From NCBI GenBank assembly GCA_937915045.1, contig CALDNM010000243.1, positions 1 through 6,176 of the forward strand: a DNA stretch of 6,176 bases, read 5' to 3'. The position numbers and the translations under genes were made by a program. The DNA comes from an uncultured Clostridia bacterium. GTDB lineage: Bacteria > Bacillota > Clostridia > Peptostreptococcales > Anaerovoracaceae. How positions within the stretch are numbered: the stretch's first letter is position 1; every line of letters starts with the position of its first letter. The notes beneath the pieces were generated by a model, which saw only the letters and a program-made list of their open reading frames with translations, searched no databases and was not told the origin of the DNA. Shown piece after piece: positions 1 to 5,990 of this stretch.

Positions 1-73
1 TTTTCGCCCGATAATTAACTAAGCTTTGGGGTGACATTTTCGCTAGTTATTGACAGCAGAAAGGAGAGCGAAT

Positions 74-187
74 ATGAGTGTGACTGCATTTACGATTGTA
101 GTAACGGCCGCGAAGCTCGCGGTGGTAGTGTATTGTGTTGTGTCGCTGGTTTTGCTAGTCAAGATTTATAAGAGGATCAGCAAATAA
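74..187 (+). CDS. Small single-span membrane peptide (37 aa), function unknown
   Basis: This reading frame of 37 codons plus TAA starts at an ATG preceded by a good Shine-Dalgarno (AAGGAGAG, 61-68) at a suitable distance, which is the main reason to believe it is translated. The peptide has a short polar start, then an almost uninterrupted hydrophobic stretch (about residues 15-29, rich in Val and Leu), and a basic tail with Lys30, Lys33, Arg34 and Lys37. That is the layout of a single membrane helix with a positively charged cytoplasmic end. I do not recognise a family. Size and layout resemble type I toxin peptides, but also many harmless small membrane proteins, so no function is assigned. 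It is followed 65 bp downstream by the large inverted repeat at 253-370. No clear promoter or antisense RNA could be confirmed. Confidence 0.5.
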   Translation: MSVTAFTIVVTAAKLAVVVYCVVSLVLLVKIYKRISK

Positions 188-252
188 ATTCGATTAAAAT
201 TGTACTTCGGTTCTTGTTTGCAATGGAACAATTGGCAAATATGAAAATTCTA

Positions 253-370
253 CATTGAATCGAGTGGGGTTGCGGGTTTGACACTCTTTCAAATGAGTTT
301 TTGAGGGGCAGATCGGGTCATTTTCACCTGATCCTGGCTGCCCGACCCCGCAAACCCACTCGATTCAATG
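253..370. repeat. 118-bp structured inverted-repeat element
   Basis: The ends are 24-bp inverted arms (253-276 and 347-370) that match with a single mismatch. Weaker complementarity continues outward, for example TGAAA at 242-246 with TTTCA at 376-380. Inside is a second hairpin: GGGCAG (306-311) pairs with CTGCCC (338-343), and ATCGGGT (312-318) pairs with ACCTGAT (326-332, one G-T wobble) around a 7-nt loop. A third small hairpin is possible at 277-293. This nested layout fits either a palindromic MITE-like repeat or a folded noncoding RNA. No T-tract follows the right arm, so a simple intrinsic terminator is less likely. No clear target-site duplication flanks the arms. Confidence 0.75.
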
Positions 371-485
371 GAAGATTTCAAAATACATGCATTTGTCCAT
401 TAGAGAATTCTTCAAAAAATCAAGAATGAGCAAAAACAATAGAAAAGCAGGAACCAGGCGCCGGCTGTCGCAAACAAGAAAACAG

Positions 486-514
486 GTGCAAGCTATCTGA
501 AAATTGCGTATAAT
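486..514 (+). promoter_or_regulatory. Possible promoter for the KBL-like gene
   Basis: A perfect TATAAT lies at 509-514, about 90 bp ahead of the start codon. The best -35 at 17-bp spacing is GTGCAA (486-491), only three of six matches to consensus. The -10 is strong and the -35 weak, so this is tentative. It would give a leader of roughly 85 nt containing the 550-574 hairpin. Confidence 0.35.
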
Positions 515-549
515 AAAGGGTAGGGTGGCAGTGAGCGCGCAGCGGAATG

Positions 550-574
550 CGCGGCGCGGAAGTCTGCCGCCGCG
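550..574 (+). other. GC-rich hairpin in the leader of the KBL-like gene
   Basis: CGCGGCG (550-556) and CGCCGCG (568-574) are perfectly complementary around an 11-nt loop. The hairpin is followed by AAAATAATT, not a T-run, so it is not a typical terminator. It sits about 20 nt upstream of the Shine-Dalgarno and could affect mRNA stability or translation. Any regulatory role is inference. Confidence 0.4.
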
Positions 575-604
575 AAAATAATTCAAGCACAGTGGGAGAA
601 CCAT

Positions 605-1747
605 ATGTTTAAAACTATACGCGGGCCGCAGGGCGGTGAGATAAATCTTGACGGAAGAGATGTCATAAACATGGCGTCGAACAACTATCTGGGATTTGCG
701 GATCATCCGGCGCTTGTCAAGGCGGCGAAGGACGCTATCGATGAGTACGGAGTGAGCGCGGGAGCGGCGCGTCATATAATCGGGAATTTTGAGATCCATA
801 ATCAGCTGGAGAAAAAGCTGGCGGAGTTCAAAGAGGTCGAGGATACGTGTGTATTCAGTTCGGGCCTTACCGCGAACACCGGAGTTATCCCGATCCTTGT
901 CGGCAAGGGTGATGAAGTATTCAGCGATGAACTCAATCACGCGAGCATAATCGACGGTATCAGACTTTCAAGAGCGACGGTCAAAGTGTATAAGCACAAG
1001 GATATGGCTGACCTTGAGAGGCTGCTGAAAGAGTCGGATGCAAGCGCGAAGGAGGACGGAAGAACGCCGAATAAGCTTATCGTATCGGACGCGGTGTTCA
1101 GCATGGACGGCGACCTCGCGACGATCCCTGAGATAGTTGCGCTTGGGAAAAAATACGGAGTGAAGGTCATGATAGACGATGCTCACGGCGACGGAGTAAT
1201 GGGAAAAGCAGGCCGCGGCACAGTCGATCATTTCGGAGTAAGAGACGGAGTGTACGTCGAGACAGGATCGCTTTCGAAGGCATTCGGGTCATCCGGCGGA
1301 TTTGTCGCGGGACCGAAAGAACTGATAGACAGAGTCAAACTGCAGGCGAGGTCATTCATCTTCACAGCGACACCGATACAGCCGGCATTCGCGGCGGCGG
1401 CGCTCAAAGCGCTCGAGATGCTGATGGAAGACGACGCGCCGGTCAGAAAACTGTGGGAAAACAGAGATTACTTCATGTCGAAACTCAGCGTGCTCGGATA
1501 TGATCTCGGTCATACAGAAAGCCCGGTCGTGCCGGTAATGGTCGGTGACGAAGACAAAGCGCGCGAGATGTCGGAGAAAATGTATGACGAGGGAGTGTTC
1601 GCGCAGGCGATCGTTTACCCTACAGTCGCAAAAGGCAAAGCGAGACTGCGTGTCATGATATCGGCGGCGCATACAAAAGAAGACCTCGACAAAGCTGTCA
1701 AGGCCTTCGAAAAAGTCGGTAAAGAAATGGGGCTTATCGGTAATTGA
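605..1747 (+). CDS. kbl: 2-amino-3-ketobutyrate CoA ligase (glycine C-acetyltransferase)-like PLP enzyme
   Basis: This is a fold-type I PLP enzyme of the alpha-oxoamine synthase family. Visible signatures are SNNYLGFADHP near residue 25, the substrate region NHASIIDG, the cofactor-binding DDAHGDGVMG segment, and GSLSKAFGSSGG with Lys225 as the Schiff-base lysine. KBL converts 2-amino-3-oxobutyrate and CoA to glycine and acetyl-CoA, the second step of threonine breakdown through threonine dehydrogenase. At 380 residues it is about 15-20 shorter than typical KBL, all of it missing at the N-terminus. The reading frame is open upstream back to a TAG at 521 but has no usable start codon and no family-like residues, so ATG 605, with GGGAGA at 594-599, is preferred. 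8-amino-7-oxononanoate synthase (BioF) is the main alternative. No threonine dehydrogenase is visible nearby. The 3' end overlaps the convergent regulator by 14 bp. Confidence 0.83.
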   Translation: MFKTIRGPQGGEINLDGRDVINMASNNYLGFADHPALVKAAKDAIDEYGVSAGAARHIIGNFEIHNQLEKKLAEFKEVEDTCVFSSGLTANTGVIPILVGKGDEVFSDELNHASIIDGIRLSRATVKVYKHKDMADLERLLKESDASAKEDGRTPNKLIVSDAVFSMDGDLATIPEIVALGKKYGVKVMIDDAHGDGVMGKAGRGTVDHFGVRDGVYVETGSLSKAFGSSGGFVAGPKELIDRVKLQARSFIFTATPIQPAFAAAALKALEMLMEDDAPVRKLWENRDYFMSKLSVLGYDLGHTESPVVPVMVGDEDKAREMSEKMYDEGVFAQAIVYPTVAKGKARLRVMISAAHTKEDLDKAVKAFEKVGKEMGLIGN

Positions 1748-2306
1748 TTATCATGCCGAGTCTGCAGAGATCTGTGCCGGGGTTTTTATAGACATGTGCC
1801 TGGTCTGCGCGATAGTTCATTGAACTGCCCGCGGGAATGGTATAAGTCTCCGAACCGCTCAGGACGAGTTCAAGAGTTCCGTCGAATACGGTGACGAATT
1901 CTTCAGTTCCCGGTTCGTGCGGAGTGGATTCCGATACGGCACCTGCTTCGATCTCTATATTTACGACCTCAAAAGATCTTTCGCCTTCACGCGGAAAAAC
2001 AGGATAAAGTCTGAATCTGTTTTTAGCGCTCAGAAGAGGAGTGATATCGTCATTATTGATGACTATGCATTCCTCTTCTTCATGTTCAAGAAGAGACGTG
2101 AATGAGATATGGAGCCCTGTCGCTATCTTCCATAGAGTGGAAACAGTAGGACTCGATTCGCTGCGTTCGATCTGGCCGAGCATGCTCTTGCTTACACCGG
2201 TCATCTCGGATACATTGTCAAGACTGAGTTTTCTGGATTTCCTGAGTGCCTTAAGATTTGCCGCAATAACATCGTTAAGGCGGGTCTGCGATTCAAAATC
2301 TGTCAT
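1734..2306 (-). CDS. XRE-family transcriptional regulator with C-terminal cupin domain
   Basis: This 190-residue protein has two parts. Residues about 12-72 form an XRE-type (Cro/CI) helix-turn-helix, with the recognition segment around SKSMLGQIERSESSPTVSTL (39-58). Residues about 112-188 form a small cupin barrel, with PHEPGTEEFV (129-138) and AGSSMNYRADQAHVYKNPG (159-177) as its two conserved segments. Possible metal or ligand residues are His130, Glu136 and His171; the usual second His of cupin motif 1 is absent. Proteins of this build are soluble DNA-binding regulators of small-molecule catabolism, with the cupin usually binding an effector. The start is fixed by AAGGAGA on the minus strand (2311-2317). 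It is divergent from the GRE operon and very likely controls it and itself; the effector is unknown. Its 3' end overlaps the KBL-like gene by 14 bp. Confidence 0.9.
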   Translation of the reverse strand: MTDFESQTRLNDVIAANLKALRKSRKLSLDNVSEMTGVSKSMLGQIERSESSPTVSTLWKIATGLHISFTSLLEHEEEECIVINNDDITPLLSAKNRFRLYPVFPREGERSFEVVNIEIEAGAVSESTPHEPGTEEFVTVFDGTLELVLSGSETYTIPAGSSMNYRADQAHVYKNPGTDLCRLGMIINYR

Positions 2307-2320
2307 ATTATCTCCTTGGG

Positions 2321-2346
2321 TTATCTATTTAGTGTGAACTAGATAA
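2321..2346. promoter_or_regulatory. Inverted repeat in the regulator leader (TTATCTA / TAGATAA)
   Basis: TTATCTA (2321-2327) and TAGATAA (2340-2346) are a perfect 7-bp inverted repeat separated by 12 bp. It lies just upstream of the regulator's Shine-Dalgarno and directly abuts the 2347-2366 palindrome. It may be an operator or a leader hairpin. Confidence 0.4.
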
Positions 2347-2366
2347 ATGTGCACTGAAGCGCACAT
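2347..2366. promoter_or_regulatory. Candidate operator A: ATGTGCAC-TGAA-GCGCACAT
   Basis: This 20-bp near-perfect palindrome has 8-bp arms with one mismatch and a 4-bp centre. On the minus strand a possible -10 (TATAAC, complement of 2370-2375) sits just upstream, so the site would cover the regulator's own transcription start. The half-site ATGTGCAC recurs at 2518-2525 next to the GRE gene. Autoregulation by the XRE-cupin protein is the natural inference. Confidence 0.55.
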
Positions 2367-2369
2367 CTT

Positions 2370-2375
2370 GTTATA
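2370..2375 (-). promoter_or_regulatory. Weak candidate -10 for the regulator gene
   Basis: Read on the minus strand this is TATAAC, 64 bp upstream of the regulator start codon. No good -35 is seen 16-18 bp upstream, so this is only a suggestion, supported mainly by its position next to operator A. Confidence 0.25.
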
Positions 2376-2459
2376 AAATACCACGAAACGATCGAAAAAT
2401 CAATCAAAGTATTGAAAATTCAACTGCTGAGGCATTGCTCAAACGATGAGAAATAAGCA

Positions 2460-2488
2460 TTGACTTTCGGTATTGTTACATATACAAT
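2460..2488 (+). promoter_or_regulatory. Sigma-A-type promoter for the GRE operon
   Basis: TTGACT (2460-2465) and TACAAT (2483-2488) are each one base from consensus and separated by exactly 17 bp. Transcription would start near 2495, giving a leader of about 75 nt that includes operator B. The -10 lies inside an inverted repeat, TATTGT (2471-2476) with ACAATA (2484-2489), 7 bp apart, which could be a further protein-binding site. The TTGT/ACAA spacing is too short for a standard Rex site. Confidence 0.7.
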
Positions 2489-2510
2489 AACAGTATAAGT
2501 ACAAGATAAC

Positions 2511-2526
2511 GCACAAAATGTGCACA
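2511..2526. promoter_or_regulatory. Candidate operator B: GCACA-AAA-TGTGCACA
   Basis: GCACA (2511-2515) and TGTGC (2519-2523) form an inverted repeat, and TGTGCACA (2519-2526) is itself a perfect 8-bp palindrome. The 10-mer AAATGTGCAC is shared exactly with operator A (2345-2354). Lying about 15-30 bp downstream of the predicted GRE transcription start, it is well placed for repression. Confidence 0.5.
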
Positions 2527-2554
2527 ACAATAAATCAAACAGAAAAAAAATCAC

Positions 2555-2561
2555 AGGAGGT
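2555..2561 (+). promoter_or_regulatory. Ribosome binding site that fixes the GRE start
   Basis: AGGAGGT is a near-perfect Shine-Dalgarno, 7 nt from ATG 2569. The in-frame ATG at 2518 has no such site and lies inside operator B, so the shorter protein is preferred. Confidence 0.9.
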
Positions 2562-2568
2562 AATACAT

Positions 2569-4941
2569 ATGGCTATCACCGAAAGAGTTGAAAAAGCGAG
2601 ACAGAACTATGTGAACGTTAAACCGCACATCTCATATGAACGCGCCGAATTATGGACAGAGTCGTTCATGAAGACTGAGGGAGAGCCTATGTGCATCCGT
2701 ACAGCGAAAGCTTTCTATGATACGTGCGACAAGATGGACGTGCATATTTTCGACGGCGAGCTCATCGTCGGAGCGACTGGCGAGTTCCGCAAATGCGGCA
2801 TACTGACGCCGGAGTTTTCATGGAAATGGGTCGACAAAGAGATGGACACCTTCGATAAGAGACCGCAGGATCCGTACGATATGACCGACGAGCAGAGAGA
2901 CTTCGTCAGAAAGAATATATTCCCTTACTGGAAGGGGAAATCTCTCGAGGAACATTTCCTCGCGCAGATACCGGAGAGCAGCAGAGACATCGTCATCGAT
3001 ACGGGCATCGTAGACAGCGACTCTAAATGGAGACAGGCCGTCGGAGAAGTCACGCCTGATTATCAGGATGTCATATTCAAACTCGGCTGGGGCGGTATCG
3101 TCAAAAAGTGCGAAGAAAAACTTTCAAAGTTAGAAGGGGTCACAGAAGAGGACCTTGACAGGATAGATTTTTACAACTCGGTGATAATTTCGGCGAAGGC
3201 ACTTCTCAGATACGCTGAACGCTATGCGGATGAAGCGGAGAGAATGGCTTCCGTCGAGACCGATCCGACAAGAAAAGAAGAACTCATCCAGATCTCCGCG
3301 AACTGCAGACGCGTTCCGGAAAATCCACCGGAGACATTTTATGAAGCGATCCAGATGCTCTGGTTCACGCAGGTCGGCGGTGTCCTGAACGAGAATCCTC
3401 TTTCACTCAACCCGGGGAGATTCGACCAGTATATGTATCCTTACTACAAGAAGGATAAAGACGCGGGCATGATCACGGAAGACAAAGCGCAGGAACTCAT
3501 CGAGTGCCTGTGGCTCAAATACAGCGAATGGGTCTGGACAATATCGGCGAATACAGCGGATTACTTCGCGGGCTACAACCAGTTCCAGAACCTCACAGTC
3601 GGCGGGAGAACGAGAGAAGGCCTTGACGCGACAAATGACATCACGTATATGGCGCTCAAGGCGACTGAGGAAGTCAAGACACATCAGCCGGGACTTTCGG
3701 TCAAGATACATCCGGACTGCCCGGAAAAGTTCATGAGCGCGGTGACAGAGCTCATCAGCAAGGGCACGGGTTTCCCGGCGGTCCACAACGATCAGGCAGG
3801 ATATCAGATGCTCATCAACGCGGGTTATGAGCCGGAAGACGCGAGAGACTGGAACAACTGCGGATGCGTAGTACCTCATTTCAGAAAGACGGGCGAATGG
3901 ACAGCAGCGGTCAATCTCAATTTCGGCAGCGCGATAGAGTTCGCTCTCAACGAGGGAAAGCAGTTCCTGACGGACAAGAAACTCGGCCTCGATCAGCAGC
4001 CGGCGGCAGAGATGAAAACATATGAAGATGTTGAGAAGGCTTTCCTGGATCAGCTCGGGAACCTTGTGAAGCATTCGATAATAGCTACGATAACGGCTCA
4101 GAGACTGCACGAGGAAATGGTCCCTCGTCCGTATCTGTCGGCGACTATGGAGCAGTGCCTCGAAGACGGAGTGGATCTGTCAAAGGGCGGAGCAAAATAC
4201 AATGTCGGACCAGTCATCACAGGGATCGGACTCGCGGTCAGCGCGAACTCGCTGGCGGCGATCAAGAAACTCGTATTTGAAGATAAAGTATGCGACATGA
4301 AGACGATGCATGACGCGCTCGCCGCTGACTGGGAAGGCTATGAGGATCTCAGAGCACTCGCGCGCGCTGTTCCTAAATACGGCAATGACGACGCGTATGT
4401 AGACAACATCGCGATAATGATATCGAATTATTACTACGAAGAAGTACATAAATATACGGATGTGAACGGATCGCATTTCAACCCGGCATTCATGGGGATC
4501 TCGAACTATATCCCGGCAGGCAGGGTCTGCGGCGCGACTCCGGACGGCAGGAAAGCGACTACTCCTCTTTCGGAAGGTGTATCGCCGTTCACAGGAAGCG
4601 ACGAATCGACACCTATCGCGGCGATGAGGTCGGCGGCAAAAGTCAATCACGATGTTTATTCGGGCGGCACACTGCTCAATATGAGACTCGACCAGGATCT
4701 CGTGAGCACGAAGCGCGGCCAGGCGAACCTCGGCAATCTGATCAGGTCATACTTCCAGCTCGGAGCATTCCACGTGCAGTTCAACACAGTATCGAACGAG
4801 GTACTTCACGCGGCGCAGAAAAAACCGGACAATTATAAGGACCTCCTGGTGAGAGTCGCCGGTTACAGCACGCAGTTCGTGAACCTTTCGCGGACGATGC
4901 AGGACGCGATCATCGCGAGGAACGCGCACAAGAATTATTAA
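2569..4941 (+). CDS. Glycyl radical enzyme of unassigned substrate (PFL-like superfamily)
   Basis: This 790-residue cytosolic enzyme belongs to the pyruvate formate-lyase/glycerol dehydratase superfamily. The C-terminal glycyl radical motif is VRVAGYS with Gly765 as the radical site, 25 residues from the end. The catalytic cysteine is Cys433 in the segment DWNNCGCVVPHF (427-438). Other family blocks are NPGRFDQYMYPYY, GATPDGRKATTPLSEGVSP and GTLLNMRL. Two features define it. There is no adjacent Cys-Cys pair, arguing against pyruvate or 2-ketobutyrate formate-lyase. The residue two after the cysteine is Val435, not the Glu found in choline lyase, glycerol and hydroxyproline dehydratases, isethionate lyase and hydroxyphenylacetate or indoleacetate decarboxylases. 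The Asp-Trp before the active site, as I recall it, is closer to the X-succinate synthase (benzylsuccinate synthase-like) group. No N-terminal microcompartment-targeting extension is seen. Family is certain; reaction and substrate are not assigned. Confidence 0.93.
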   Translation: MAITERVEKARQNYVNVKPHISYERAELWTESFMKTEGEPMCIRTAKAFYDTCDKMDVHIFDGELIVGATGEFRKCGILTPEFSWKWVDKEMDTFDKRPQDPYDMTDEQRDFVRKNIFPYWKGKSLEEHFLAQIPESSRDIVIDTGIVDSDSKWRQAVGEVTPDYQDVIFKLGWGGIVKKCEEKLSKLEGVTEEDLDRIDFYNSVIISAKALLRYAERYADEAERMASVETDPTRKEELIQISANCRRVPENPPETFYEAIQMLWFTQVGGVLNENPLSLNPGRFDQYMYPYYKKDKDAGMITEDKAQELIECLWLKYSEWVWTISANTADYFAGYNQFQNLTVGGRTREGLDATNDITYMALKATEEVKTHQPGLSVKIHPDCPEKFMSAVTELISKGTGFPAVHNDQAGYQMLINAGYEPEDARDWNNCGCVVPHFRKTGEWTAAVNLNFGSAIEFALNEGKQFLTDKKLGLDQQPAAEMKTYEDVEKAFLDQLGNLVKHSIIATITAQRLHEEMVPRPYLSATMEQCLEDGVDLSKGGAKYNVGPVITGIGLAVSANSLAAIKKLVFEDKVCDMKTMHDALAADWEGYEDLRALARAVPKYGNDDAYVDNIAIMISNYYYEEVHKYTDVNGSHFNPAFMGISNYIPAGRVCGATPDGRKATTPLSEGVSPFTGSDESTPIAAMRSAAKVNHDVYSGGTLLNMRLDQDLVSTKRGQANLGNLIRSYFQLGAFHVQFNTVSNEVLHAAQKKPDNYKDLLVRVAGYSTQFVNLSRTMQDAIIARNAHKNY

Positions 4942-4975
4942 GAAAACCTTATCATGGAACTTTTTACATATTAGA

Positions 4976-5009
4976 ACACCGGGCGGGCCGAACAAGGCCC
5001 GTTTGGTGT
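4976..5009 (+). terminator. Strong intercistronic hairpin between GRE and activase genes
   Basis: ACACCGGGCGGGCC (4976-4989) pairs with GGCCCGTTTGGTGT (4996-5009) around a 6-nt loop. This is a 14-bp stem with three consecutive G-U wobbles when read as + strand RNA. No T-tract follows, so full termination is doubtful. An attenuating or mRNA-stabilising hairpin that keeps GRE message above activase message is a plausible role, by inference. The wobbles are not conserved in the minus-strand transcript, which suggests the + strand RNA is the functional form. Confidence 0.55.
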
Positions 5010-5015
5010 ATAATG

Positions 5016-5027
5016 ACGTTATAACGT
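5016..5027. promoter_or_regulatory. 12-bp perfect palindrome ACGTTATAACGT upstream of the activase
   Basis: The sequence is identical to its own reverse complement and sits 33 bp before the activase start codon, two bases after a TATAAT hexamer (5009-5014). That hexamer has no good -35 at normal spacing. A protein-binding site with a weak internal promoter is possible but unproven. Confidence 0.35.
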
Positions 5028-5060
5028 TTAGGGAAAAACAGAAATGAGGCAGGAAAGGCA

Positions 5061-5960
5061 ATGGATATAAAAGGCAGAGTAATGGAAATACAGCATTTTT
5101 CCGTAAACGATGGGGATGGCATAAGGAGCACGATATTCCTCGCGGGATGTCCGCTGCGGTGTCAGTGGTGCGCGAATCCGGAGGGGTTCACGCCGGACAA
5201 CAAGATCGCCTGGTACAAGAAGACGTGCGTCGCGTGCGGAAAATGCGCGGAGGTATGCCCAATGGGTATCGGGATAGATCTGGATCTGGAGCGGGAGAAA
5301 TGTACAGCGTGCGGAAAGTGCGCGGACGTGTGCCCGACGGGCTCGAGGAAGCGCATGGTGACGGAGATGACCGCTGATGCAGTAATGCAGGAGCTCGAAC
5401 CGAACATGTCGGTGTTCCGGCAGTCAGGGGGAGGCGTTACTTTTTCAGGAGGGGACCCGATGCAGCAGGCGTACTTCGTTCGGGAACTCTCGAGCAGACT
5501 TTATGATCTGGGGATAGGGCTCGCGGTGGAGACGGAAGGATACTTCGACTTTGATGAAGTAGAGGATATCCTGGAAAAGATGGATCTCATTTTTGTCGAT
5601 ATCAAAGTGCTTGGTCCGAAAAGGCACAGGCAGTTCACCGGAAGGGACAACGATCTGATCCTGACAAATATAAAGAAGATGCGTCGTTTCACAAAGAAGA
5701 GGATAGTAGTCAGGATACCTGTGATAGAAGGCGTCAACGCGGATGATTTCAATATAAGACGGACGGCTGAGTTCGTGAAAAGGCATCTTCCGAACGCGTC
5801 GATGGAGCTTCTTCCTTATCACAGACTGGGAGAAGCGAAATATGAAGCTCTTGGTATGGATACGCCATCGGAAGAGTTCAAAACACCACCAAAGGAAAGA
5901 ATAGAAGAGCTCAAAAAACTGGTCATTGGAGCAGGAGTGCAGACGATCAGTTTCAAATAA
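5061..5960 (+). CDS. Glycyl radical enzyme activating enzyme (radical SAM, two extra 4Fe-4S clusters)
   Basis: This 299-residue radical-SAM activase uses S-adenosylmethionine to abstract a hydrogen from Gly765 of the upstream enzyme. The SAM cluster motif is C30-x3-C34-x2-C37. A ferredoxin-like insert with two 4Fe-4S motifs follows: Cys56, 59, 62, 66 and Cys81, 84, 87, 91. This insert is typical of activases of non-PFL GREs and is absent from PflA. The SAM-binding segment GGGVTFSGGDP (123-133) carries Asp132 where Glu is usual (SGGEP). AGGAAAGG (5051-5058) lies immediately upstream of ATG 5061. An internal ATG at codon 8 is possible but would remove family residues. The gene follows the GRE by 119 bp and is presumably co-transcribed, with read-through past the 4976-5009 hairpin. 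Confidence 0.93.
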   Translation: MDIKGRVMEIQHFSVNDGDGIRSTIFLAGCPLRCQWCANPEGFTPDNKIAWYKKTCVACGKCAEVCPMGIGIDLDLEREKCTACGKCADVCPTGSRKRMVTEMTADAVMQELEPNMSVFRQSGGGVTFSGGDPMQQAYFVRELSSRLYDLGIGLAVETEGYFDFDEVEDILEKMDLIFVDIKVLGPKRHRQFTGRDNDLILTNIKKMRRFTKKRIVVRIPVIEGVNADDFNIRRTAEFVKRHLPNASMELLPYHRLGEAKYEALGMDTPSEEFKTPPKERIEELKKLVIGAGVQTISFK

Positions 5961-5990
5961 AATTTTTTTGATCGAATACGGAGGTAGAAA

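Larger units (their letters stand above)
188..604. other. Intergenic region of 417 bp without a convincing protein gene
   Basis: This stretch holds the structured inverted repeat (253-370), a TATAAT hexamer (509-514) and a GC-rich hairpin (550-574) ahead of the KBL-like gene. A 37-codon frame at 387-500 encodes a very basic peptide, but it lacks a properly spaced ribosome binding site and has no recognisable character. No tRNA or rRNA was recognised here. Confidence 0.6.

Noticed and set aside
387..500. 37-codon + strand frame encoding a very basic peptide
   Set aside because: The only purine-rich stretch (GGAAG, 370-374) is 12 nt away and weak. The composition looks like chance translation of A-rich DNA and no family is recognised.
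365..940. Long minus-strand frame (191 codons) opposite the 5' part of the KBL-like gene
   Set aside because: It lies largely antisense to a well-supported gene, has no recognisable domain, and its arginine/leucine-rich content is typical of a shadow frame.
2471..2489. Rex (redox repressor) site over the GRE -10
   Set aside because: TTGT and ACAA are separated by 7 bp, whereas the Rex consensus needs about 10. It is kept only as an inverted repeat of unknown role.
2518..2568. N-terminal extension of the GRE from ATG 2518 (17 extra residues, giving 807 aa)
   Set aside because: No ribosome binding site precedes it, it overlaps operator B, and ATG 2569 has a near-perfect Shine-Dalgarno. The extra residues do not resemble a microcompartment-targeting peptide.
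3403..4110. Long minus-strand frame (235 codons) inside the GRE gene
   Set aside because: It is fully antisense to conserved GRE sequence including the active site; no domain or ribosome binding site supports it.
2569..4941. Pyruvate formate-lyase (PflB) or 2-ketobutyrate formate-lyase (TdcE) assignment
   Set aside because: The adjacent Cys-Cys pair is missing, and the activase carries the two-cluster ferredoxin insert that PflA lacks.
5944..5974. Intrinsic terminator after the activase
   Set aside because: The CGATCA/TGATCG arms are only 6 bp with a 19-nt loop, and the T-run lies inside the loop, not after the stem.
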